34,030 nucleotides of DNA, taken from the NCBI GenBank assembly GCA_937891135.1, contig CALAFB010000025.1, forward strand, positions 1-34,030, in the 5' to 3' direction. The notes under the pieces are model-generated. The model was given only the letters and a program-made list of their open reading frames with translations, ran no database searches and was not told where the DNA came from. The stretch is from an uncultured Elusimicrobium sp. (GTDB taxonomy: Bacteria; Elusimicrobiota; Elusimicrobia; Elusimicrobiales; Elusimicrobiaceae). Each line of letters starts with the position of its first letter. The stretch's first letter is position 1. Positions 16,201 to 22,367 of this stretch are shown here, one piece after another. The position numbers were made by a program, and so were the translations under genes.

Positions 16201-18861
16201 GTTTCCCAGCAATTAAATACGTTAACTTGGGACGGGCGGGACGACCAAGGCCGTATGGTCTATCCGGGCACCTATATGTTCCGTGTCAAAGCCATGGATG
16301 CCATGTTCCCGGCGCAAAGTAACGAAGCCATTACAGTTTTCCCGGTGGATATGTACCGCGTGGTAGATGTGGCCACTACGGACGTATATGGGGACAGTAA
16401 TGCTAAGGCCACTATTTCGTACCATTTATCTAAACCTATGAATGTGCAAATTAACATCTATAATAAGGATGTTGTCATCCCCAATTATAACGGCCAAACC
16501 GGGGATTATAATGATTATACGGTAGGTGCTGTTTATAATGCCCAAGCAACAGGTATTCCGGCGACAGCTACTACCGGTTCCAGTTTGGAAGCGGGAAAAA
16601 TGACCCTTACTCCTACCGGTGGCGGAAGTGCTACAAACGTGCTTGCTATCCCGGAAAATGGTTCTATTGTGGAATATGATATTACTACGATAGGCGGCGA
16701 GAATTTTTCGGTGCGTAATACCTGGACGTCTGCTTCGGAATATAAGTTGAATAATTCCGAATACCGTGGCGATACCGACAAAGAACAAAATACGGATAAA
16801 TATACAGTTTATTTGAAACAAGAGGTTATCTCTGTCGTTACAGATATTGCGCCTGTTTGGCCGCCGCATATTTGTGCTACCGATGACCCCGTATATGGGG
16901 TAGATAAGCCCAAGACCATTTTTGGTGGTTCTGCTAGTGCAGGGTATTATGTGAAACCAAGTAGCGTAAACAAATATCAAGCAGCTTGTATCTATGTGAA
17001 TGATTCTTCTTTCCGGAATTATCCGACATATACGCAAGCAGCAGCGGGTGCGGTAGATGTACGCTTGCAGCCCATTCATACGTTTGACCGCTCTCACCTG
17101 AGTAATGGTGATGATGTTGTGAATATGGTGGAATGGGATGCGCTGTACTTCTACAACCCTACACCGTCGGGCGCTAAACATACAGCCGAAGAAATCGCCA
17201 AATGTACAGGGGCTACGGAAAAATCCAACTGCCCGTACGAAATGTTGGCAGACGGGCAATACCCGTTTTATCTGTCGGCTCGGTCTGATGAGCCGTTTAA
17301 CCGGTATTACTTTATTAATTCCGATATAGATAGCGATGTGGAGGGGACATACGTTAATGGGGCTCCGTTTGTGAGAGGATCTACGTTGGATTGTAGTGGT
17401 AGCCCCTGTGCAGAAAATATAGACGTTCGTCAAGAGAAATATCTCTACGCCTCCGACAAAGTAGTCAGCAAACTTAACGTCACCCGCGGCCCGGTATACT
17501 TCTTGGAAGATTCCGTACAAGTATACCCCAACGCGCCGCAGTTATTTAATGCGTCGTCTACTACGCTTACGTTTATCCCGCCGTATGAGATTAACTTTGC
17601 TATCTCCCGCGCGGCCACGGTAGAAGCCGCCGTAGTGGCCTTGGAACCGGGTATGTGTTCCCCGGTAACGGATAATGTGCTTTCCGGCAACGTCAACGTA
17701 TTTGAAAACCGTACCAACGTGGCCGGGGAAATTTGTAAGTTCCTCTCTACGATGACAATTGTGAACACGGGCACGTTTGATGCCAACGTCTTGCGTAAAT
17801 TGTATTGGGACGGTACAGACCATAACGGCAATTACGTCAAACCCGGTATGTACGAAATCCGCTTAACCGCGCGTAACTACCCGGATGCGGGCTTGTATCA
17901 GCCGACGGTAAAATCCATTACCATTAGTGCGGACCTGTTTAAAGTGTTTGACCTCTTAGAAGCTGATAACTACGCGATTTCTACGCGCGGAACCGATATG
18001 AAGATCGGGTATCAAATTTCCGTGCCGATGAAAGTAGCCATTCAAATCTTTAAACCGGGTACTACGATTTACGATTATGCCAAAGGAACGCTTCGCAACC
18101 CGACTACGGGCAAAGAAGTAAAAGACATTAACGAAGTGCTTGTGCGCTCCATTGTGGGTATCCGCCCCGGTACCACGCTTATAGAAGAAGTGTGGGACGG
18201 TTTGGACTATGCCCAGCAAGAAGTGCCCGACGGTGTCTATCCGTTCCGCTTCGTAACGTCCTTGGATTCTTCGCGCATTGACAGCGTAACCGGAGAAATT
18301 TTAGTAACCGGTACGGAACAAGCCATTGATTATGTGGCCGATACCTACGAGTATCAGAATTTGCACAAAGCCACCATTGCTATTGGCGACGGACGGTTTG
18401 TGTGCGAAGATTGGAAGAAAACAGTTTTCTTCTACCCCAACCCGCTGCGCGACGGCAAACAAGGTACGCTAGAAATTACCAAAATGCCGGTGCCCGGTAC
18501 AGTATCTATTAAGTACTTCAACCTGGCCGGCGATATGGTACGTAATGCAGATTACACCTGTGTGGATGCCAATAACTATCAAACCACCATGGGTGAAAGT
18601 TTGTACTTCCAGCCGGATAATAACGTGCAAAATGCGGACGGTACTTATACGCGCGTGCCGTTAATATCTGCGCCCGGAACAGACCAAGATGGGGACTTAG
18701 CCATCCCCAACGTCCGCAACGCGGCCTTGCGCTGTAAATGGAACCGGGATAACCAGCACGGCAAGAAAGTAGCGCGTGGGGTATACTTTGGCTTAGTAGA
18801 TTTCAAAGCCTTTAACGGGCGCGAACATTGCCAAAAGGTAGTAAAAATTTTAATCCCGTAA
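13261..18861 (+). CDS. Giant secreted protein with FlgD-like Ig repeats
   Basis: 1866 residues. A signal peptide is likely (hydrophobic 19-35, SFLTILCGLAAAPL). The body carries at least seven FlgD-Ig-like units, each marked by a W-D-G core followed by G-x-Y and a hydrophobic strand; core Trp positions are 669, 801, 990, 1292, 1516, 1645 and 1827. The last 150 residues (VFFYPNPLRDG...SIKYFNLAGDMVR...GVYFGLVDF...VVKILIP) look like the C-terminal sorting-type domain found on surface proteins. Two Cys-rich stretches (about 225-405 and 550-615) interrupt this pattern. The RBS is weak: AAGGG at 13243-13247 is 13 bases before the ATG. The gene is followed by a PorV-like barrel and the Tad operon, which suggests a surface adhesin or scaffold; the function is not demonstrated. 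Confidence 0.85.
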   Translation: MNKLQHFFQTIFKFQTVKTSFLTILCGLAAAPLYTQTVNTVATGVVYGEYTSGGTSTHLPYSSDDINVLYCNYPSGDYTTMLSNVVASPYNKSFVTSPAPASNQNQTDPWVSSALIEYDQPYPNTTWTDNKYPNHCLGLCTQVACSNLPVGQSTYSIAFPLQRVTFDIFKYYNGKNPKNPDELPAIRSVDIYPVRDTSDPSKYTCGSYHCTNAGKDQTVEDTKVAECLGAHWICDGTSESSSAPSPVNIPSSFSCTVKENSGSIVISGQSACSVSGAPLNLQCTASGEPTRAYSATCTYTNAQGEGKTAQCTYNGSHTGSTCFFSSPGDTATIAIEYGTSSTISTLNGVCWPSTTTKEQTCPSTVTPCTFGNACTSKCYKYAGNGSEKISADIYYGCNEGAGHSDCVVFDNNGVETNKALSFCTGWDASYEIAGEFGKTNGNYGFRATVSTDVPSDGVIADRIEISETGVYPGHNGATQIPIQVDVTNVHTVRSTPSLVGTITPVSAQPYTFQYRLSKDADVRIAIFDASTKDSAAYGVSAGTKISTVTQSFCTAAGGTWSSGDSKCNVPSLTTPSECTAAGYTWAGTHCEVYSVNEKTCALANYTWENGTCYQPTSSNTSNTASFAGGGDYNAATNMIVRTLVDWQPRTGEGMKGTDKDTQISDFDSWDGRNDGGMLLPAGNYIASIQAKSQDEWKGIDFSRAVTRQVSLDPLKLTDVRVTGLNKKSTAYATISYVPTESATVYWEVYTPGTTFDQQGDDIFTRSNTITGTGPSFEERTGSLVFRNVEQKTGRMVYTDRWDGTCQPHNADGSLDPNGTCKRIYAKGEKKSDGTLCSPTSPATTCTESFAAGAPLPDGNYVYVLWAEIPYNGKYVNALAGGPAFTAGSICEGTQEINHQCFTGVKTLKYTVGTLELERGLVGISMQPASYATLGSSPTAYGLDPFVFKYALDRDAQVIATVENTAGLVVKHLTLEGGEPNVSQQLNTLTWDGRDDQGRMVYPGTYMFRVKAMDAMFPAQSNEAITVFPVDMYRVVDVATTDVYGDSNAKATISYHLSKPMNVQINIYNKDVVIPNYNGQTGDYNDYTVGAVYNAQATGIPATATTGSSLEAGKMTLTPTGGGSATNVLAIPENGSIVEYDITTIGGENFSVRNTWTSASEYKLNNSEYRGDTDKEQNTDKYTVYLKQEVISVVTDIAPVWPPHICATDDPVYGVDKPKTIFGGSASAGYYVKPSSVNKYQAACIYVNDSSFRNYPTYTQAAAGAVDVRLQPIHTFDRSHLSNGDDVVNMVEWDALYFYNPTPSGAKHTAEEIAKCTGATEKSNCPYEMLADGQYPFYLSARSDEPFNRYYFINSDIDSDVEGTYVNGAPFVRGSTLDCSGSPCAENIDVRQEKYLYASDKVVSKLNVTRGPVYFLEDSVQVYPNAPQLFNASSTTLTFIPPYEINFAISRAATVEAAVVALEPGMCSPVTDNVLSGNVNVFENRTNVAGEICKFLSTMTIVNTGTFDANVLRKLYWDGTDHNGNYVKPGMYEIRLTARNYPDAGLYQPTVKSITISADLFKVFDLLEADNYAISTRGTDMKIGYQISVPMKVAIQIFKPGTTIYDYAKGTLRNPTTGKEVKDINEVLVRSIVGIRPGTTLIEEVWDGLDYAQQEVPDGVYPFRFVTSLDSSRIDSVTGEILVTGTEQAIDYVADTYEYQNLHKATIAIGDGRFVCEDWKKTVFFYPNPLRDGKQGTLEITKMPVPGTVSIKYFNLAGDMVRNADYTCVDANNYQTTMGESLYFQPDNNVQNADGTYTRVPLISAPGTDQDGDLAIPNVRNAALRCKWNRDNQHGKKVARGVYFGLVDFKAFNGREHCQKVVKILIP
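14000..14420 (+). other. Cys-rich insertion within the giant gene
   Basis: Codons 247-387 encode a Ser/Thr/Cys-rich stretch with more than a dozen cysteines (FSCTVKEN, SACSVSG, LQCTASG, ATCTYTN, AQCTYNG, CWPSTTT, ECTSKC-like pairs), unlike the almost Cys-free FlgD-like domains later in the protein. Codon choice is visibly more AT-rich (many AGT, ACT, ACA) than in flanking parts. It may be a disulfide-rich, quickly evolving domain. Confidence 0.5.
14911..15106 (+). repeat. Three tandem Cys-Trp-Cys motifs in the giant protein
   Basis: Residues C553-W560-C567, C578-W585-C590 and C600-W607-C612 are three diverged copies of a motif with Trp always seven residues after the first Cys (FCTAAGGTW, ECTAAGYTW, TCALANYTW). 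They are probably small disulfide loops. The DNA here is AT-rich compared with both sides and the motif splits what looks like one FlgD-like unit. Confidence 0.7.
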
Positions 18862-18872
18862 GGGGCCGTTCG

Positions 18873-18881
18873 TGGTATAAT
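18873..18881 (+). promoter_or_regulatory. Extended -10 promoter before the PorV-like gene
   Basis: TGG followed by TATAAT (18876-18881) is a textbook extended -10 box, in the 40-base gap after the giant gene. No clear -35 is seen. Transcription would start near 18888, at the AAGGA ribosome binding site (18887-18891), giving a very short leader and an independent start for the PorV-pilus operon. Confidence 0.55.
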
Positions 18882-18901
18882 ATAGTAAGGAATTAAAAAT
18901 C

Positions 18902-19882
18902 ATGAATAAATTAAACATAGCGGTTGCAGGTTTGTTAATTTGTATCGGATGTGTAGCACAGGCAGAAGGTATTCACCGTAATGCAGGTACGAGTGCCGGA
19001 GCGTTTTTAAAACTCAATGCCGGGGCCCCGCGTGCGCAGGCCTTGGGTAATGCGTTTGTGTCTGTTGCCGACGGACCGGAAGCCTTATTTTGGAACCCGG
19101 CCGGGGCGGCTAGTGCTACTTCGCGCGAAGTACAGTTTACGTATTTGGACTATTTACAAGGCTATAAAGCGCGTACGCTTGCCTATTTACAGCCGATTGG
19201 TAAAACGATTATCGGGTTGTCTGTCAATTATATGGACATGGATAACTTTGATTTCCGCGACGAATACGGCCACTTAAACCCGGAAGTAGGTGTACCGGTG
19301 CAAAACTTTGTAGGCAGCGTGTCCATTGCGCGCGGATTTATCAATCAAAAATTACAAATCGGCGGGACGGCTAAGTATGTTACGGAGCGTTTGTATAACG
19401 GCCAAGGCCATAACTATTACGATAACGTCGGTTTTGATGCCGGGGCTAAATTACGCGTGGTAAATTGGTTGGGTTTGGGCGGTGCAATCGTCAATATTGG
19501 AGATAAAGACGAGATGCCGCGCGGGCTTCGCTTAGGGGCGGATTTAAACACGCGCTACTTTACCATTTCCGGCGAATATATGAAATATGTGGATGATAAA
19601 ATCCGCTACGGGGTGGGGTTAGAAGTGCATATTCCTGAGGATTTACTTCAGGTGGCCCGGTTTGATTTGCGTGTAGGGTACTATACGCGCGATAACACAG
19701 GGATTAACACAGAGGATAGTTGGGTCAAGCAAGTTGGGCTAGAAGAAACTTCCCGCGTGTCGTTTGGATTTGGAATTTACAGCGGTGAACTGTTTGGATA
19801 CGGGGCATCGCTAGATTACGGCGTAACGCCGTTTGGGGCGTTAGGTACGTCGCAACAGTTGGCGATATCGTTGCAATTTTAA
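18902..19882 (+). CDS. PorV/PorQ-family outer membrane beta-barrel protein
   Basis: 326 residues: signal peptide (1-21, cleavage after VAQA) and a beta-barrel. The family signature LGNAFVSVADGPEALFWNPAG lies at residues 48-68, and the chain ends in Phe (AISLQF), as outer-membrane barrels do. In Bacteroidetes, PorV shuttles type IX secretion substrates; in other phyla the family is widespread with unproven roles. Here it lies directly after a giant protein with a sorting-type C-terminal domain and 3 bases before the first pilin-like gene, so it probably helps place surface proteins. No other type IX component is in the window. Confidence 0.85.
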   Translation: MNKLNIAVAGLLICIGCVAQAEGIHRNAGTSAGAFLKLNAGAPRAQALGNAFVSVADGPEALFWNPAGAASATSREVQFTYLDYLQGYKARTLAYLQPIGKTIIGLSVNYMDMDNFDFRDEYGHLNPEVGVPVQNFVGSVSIARGFINQKLQIGGTAKYVTERLYNGQGHNYYDNVGFDAGAKLRVVNWLGLGGAIVNIGDKDEMPRGLRLGADLNTRYFTISGEYMKYVDDKIRYGVGLEVHIPEDLLQVARFDLRVGYYTRDNTGINTEDSWVKQVGLEETSRVSFGFGIYSGELFGYGASLDYGVTPFGALGTSQQLAISLQF

Positions 19883-19885
19883 GGT

Positions 19886-20068
19886 ATGCACACGTATGCA
19901 AAGAAAATCCTCACCAGTAAAAAAGGCCAATCCGCTACGGAATATATTGTAGTAGCCATAGGGCTGATGGGGGCGTTTCTTTCGTTTTACGTGTTATATT
20001 CGCATTTAGTGCCGGACCAGTTTGAACAAGGGGCCAAAATCGTTTTGACGGATTATAGTACAAATTAA
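19886..20068 (+). CDS. Small Flp/TadE-like prepilin
   Basis: 60 residues with a prepilin processing site: KKG14 followed by QSATEY, giving Glu at +5 of the mature chain, then a hydrophobic helix (about 21-40) and a short polar tail. This pattern fits Flp-type pilins or pseudopilins cut by a prepilin peptidase. It starts 3 bases after the PorV-like stop and lacks a clear ribosome binding site, so it depends on coupling and is probably made in smaller amounts than the next pilin. It could be a minor pilin. Confidence 0.75.
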   Translation: MHTYAKKILTSKKGQSATEYIVVAIGLMGAFLSFYVLYSHLVPDQFEQGAKIVLTDYSTN

Positions 20069-20096
20069 AAATTTAATAAATTAGGAGGAGTACCTT

Positions 20097-20321
20097 ATGA
20101 AATACATCGTTGCGTTGCAAAACAAAGCAGCCTTACTGAAAGCCAAAGCCATTAGCACCCTTTCTAAAAAAGAAGGGCAAAATACTGTAGAGTATGTACT
20201 TATGCTTGTGGTAGTAGTGGGTGTTGCTTTACTCGCGGGCGGTTTAATTAAACAGTTTATGCCGGAATTATTTGACAACGTCAAATCTAAAATTTTGGGT
20301 AACTTAAACAGCTCTAACTAA
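20097..20321 (+). CDS. flp: Flp-type major pilin
   Basis: 74 residues with a long basic leader and the processing site KEG27 followed by QNTVEY (Glu at +5), then a strongly hydrophobic helix (VLMLVVVVGVALLAGGLI, about 34-51). This is the classic Flp prepilin design; the mature pilin would be about 47 residues. It has the strongest ribosome binding site of the locus (AGGAGGAG, 20082-20089), which fits a highly expressed structural subunit. Likely the main component of the Tad pilus encoded downstream. Confidence 0.85.
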   Translation: MKYIVALQNKAALLKAKAISTLSKKEGQNTVEYVLMLVVVVGVALLAGGLIKQFMPELFDNVKSKILGNLNSSN

Positions 20322-20324
20322 GCC

Positions 20325-20810
20325 ATGAAATTTCTTCATAGGAGGCGCGGACAAGTAACAGTAGAACTTATGCTTATTTTGCCGGTATTTATGCTGCTTA
20401 TATTCTTTGTGCTTGAATACGGCAATTTGGCATACCGGACTATTCTGTTAAACCACGCTTCCTATGAATTTGCCCGTATTGGGGCGCTCGTGGGAGTAGA
20501 TAAGCCCAGCGGTAACGCAAACCGTACGGCCATGATGCAAAAAATTATACACGCTAGGACGAAAGTATTTGGGCAAGAGGCCGAGCGGGTAAATGTGCAG
20601 GTGAAGCTGGAAACTACCGGGGTGGACCCCATGTACAAGCGGCACCGCCACCAAGATGTAGTAGTAACTTTGACGTATCCGGTAAAGTTGGTGTTTCCGG
20701 GAACAAGTTTTATTCTGGCGGATGAACCCCGCCGGGAAGGGATCCGTAAAATACACGCTACGGCGCGTATGCCGGTAGAAAAAGCGTATGCCAGTTCGGA
20801 TACCAAGTAG
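20325..20810 (+). CDS. tadE: TadE-like pseudopilin
   Basis: 161 residues: a basic leader with RRRG9 followed by QVTVEL (Glu at +5), a single hydrophobic helix (about 15-30), and a soluble extracytoplasmic domain. This is the TadE/TadF pseudopilin pattern; such proteins prime or tip Tad pili. It starts 3 bases after the Flp stop without a clear ribosome binding site. A second TadE/F or a vWA-containing TadG is not seen here. Confidence 0.85.
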   Translation: MKFLHRRRGQVTVELMLILPVFMLLIFFVLEYGNLAYRTILLNHASYEFARIGALVGVDKPSGNANRTAMMQKIIHARTKVFGQEAERVNVQVKLETTGVDPMYKRHRHQDVVVTLTYPVKLVFPGTSFILADEPRREGIRKIHATARMPVEKAYASSDTK

Positions 20811-20844
20811 TACCGATTTTATTTTTTAGGGTGTAAGGAGATAT

Positions 20845-21600
20845 ATGAAAAGAGGAGTTTTTTTCCCGCTGCTGTTAGCCATATTAGCTGCTATTGTATA
20901 CGGTATGATAGTTCGTCGTGCTGAAAGTAAATTAAACGATTCTAAAAACGTCAAATATGTATTTGTGCCTACCCGGGATATTAAAGAGCGTGAAGTTATT
21001 AAGCGCGATTTTGTGAAAACGGTTCCGGTGCCGGCTGCTTATTTGCAAAAAGATGCATTTACGTATACTACGGACGCAGATTTTAAAGCCATTGAAAATG
21101 CAGTAGCGCGTATCCAAATTCCCAAAGGAAACCAAATTTCTAAATATGCCATTACGTCTTTATCGCCGGAAGCGGGGCTTTCCAGTAAAATTCCGGTGCA
21201 GATGCGCGGGTTTATTATTAACGATGTACCGATAGCCACCGCCAGTTTAATTAAGCCGGATGATAACGTGGATATTTTGCTTACGTTTCAGGCTACCATG
21301 AAAAACGGTACCCAGCAAAATGTAACGATTACCCTTTTGCAGAATATTAAAGTACTAGGTGTAGGGGCGGATTTAGGGCAAGGATTAGATGCCAAAACCG
21401 CTTCGGCTCTTAAAAATAAAGATGACGACAATTCTGCTTTTTCAGACAGTACGGCTATTGCGCTGGCACTTTCTCCGCGGGATGCACAGTATTTGGCGTT
21501 AGCCCGCAAAGAAGGGGATATTTCCGTCATCTTGCGTTCGCACGGGGATGTTACGAACTATTACATGGAAGTAGCTACCTTTGAAAAATTATTTAATTAG
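20845..21600 (+). CDS. cpaB: Flp pilus assembly protein CpaB/RcpC
   Basis: 251 residues: an N-terminal membrane anchor (about 5-22), an SAF domain (about 36-115; VKYVFVPTRDIKEREVIKRDFV) and the RcpC-type domain (VPIATASLIKPDDNVDILLTF, about 130-225). CpaB works in the periplasm with the secretin of Tad machines, perhaps tying it to peptidoglycan. Ribosome binding site AAGGAG is well placed. The secretin gene follows after 11 bases. Confidence 0.92.
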   Translation: MKRGVFFPLLLAILAAIVYGMIVRRAESKLNDSKNVKYVFVPTRDIKEREVIKRDFVKTVPVPAAYLQKDAFTYTTDADFKAIENAVARIQIPKGNQISKYAITSLSPEAGLSSKIPVQMRGFIINDVPIATASLIKPDDNVDILLTFQATMKNGTQQNVTITLLQNIKVLGVGADLGQGLDAKTASALKNKDDDNSAFSDSTAIALALSPRDAQYLALARKEGDISVILRSHGDVTNYYMEVATFEKLFN

Positions 21601-21611
21601 TGGGATGATTC

Positions 21612-22358
21612 ATGACAAATAAAATAGTTTCAAACGGAGTGTGTCTAACGGTTGTATTACTTGGTTTGCTGGTGCCTTCGTGCGCGCATGCCAAAAAAAC
21701 ACGGCTTGTGGCGGTAAGTGCTGATGTAGTGGAAATCAGCGGTACGTTGCAAAGCGTCAAAGGGTTTTCCTGGAATCAGTTGTTTGATTTTGAAGAAGCC
21801 ACCATTCCGGGTATTTTATCGTTAGGGGAGTTTGAACGTAAGACAGCGGTTACCACGCGTCTGCGTTTAATGGAAACGGAAGGCCGTGCCCAGGTGCTTT
21901 CTAACCCGAAGATTGTTACTTCTTCGGGAAGTAGTGCGAAAATTACGGTGGGCGGTAAAATCCCGATACCGATTGTAAACAACCAAGGGGTTGGTTCTCA
22001 GTTAGAAGAATATGGTATTTTGTTAAACGTACTTCCTACGATTATTCCGGAACGTAACAACATTATTGACTTACAGGTGCAATTATCGGTTTCTACGGTG
22101 GATTATTCCCGTACGGTGGTAATTGGTACGGCTACGGCTCCTTCGTTTACCAACCGTGATGTGGAAACCCATGTAGAACTTAACAGCGGCGAAACGCTAG
22201 TTATTGGCGGGCTTAAAAGTAGTGCCCGTAACGTTAGCGAAGACCGTGTACCGTTTTTAGGCCGTTTGCCACTTATTGGGGCTTTTTTTAAAAGTAAAGA
22301 CGTAACGGAAGAACAACGTTCGCTCTTTCTGTTTATTACGGTAGAAATTGTAGAATAG
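21612..22358 (+). CDS. cpaC: Short Tad secretin (CpaC/RcpA-like, core domain only)
   Basis: Forms the outer membrane channel for the pilus. A signal peptide (1-27, ending AHA) is followed almost directly by a secretin core: EGRAQVLSNPKIVT, GGKIPIPIV, EEYGILLNVLPTI and the C-terminal DRVPFLGRLPLIGAFFKS segment are all typical. At 248 residues it is about half the usual CpaC length; the N0 (STN-like) and BON/N1 periplasmic domains are absent. No frameshift or upstream remainder is seen, since CpaB ends 11 bases before it, so the short form looks genuine. Confidence 0.88.
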   Translation: MTNKIVSNGVCLTVVLLGLLVPSCAHAKKTRLVAVSADVVEISGTLQSVKGFSWNQLFDFEEATIPGILSLGEFERKTAVTTRLRLMETEGRAQVLSNPKIVTSSGSSAKITVGGKIPIPIVNNQGVGSQLEEYGILLNVLPTIIPERNNIIDLQVQLSVSTVDYSRTVVIGTATAPSFTNRDVETHVELNSGETLVIGGLKSSARNVSEDRVPFLGRLPLIGAFFKSKDVTEEQRSLFLFITVEIVE

Positions 22359-22367
22359 TTTGGATAT

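Noticed and set aside
16426..17520. Long minus-strand open frame of 364 codons opposite the giant gene
   Set aside because: It is fully antisense to a well-supported coding frame, lacks a family resemblance and reads as low-complexity Ile/Arg/His-rich sequence expected from the complement of the gene's codon usage.
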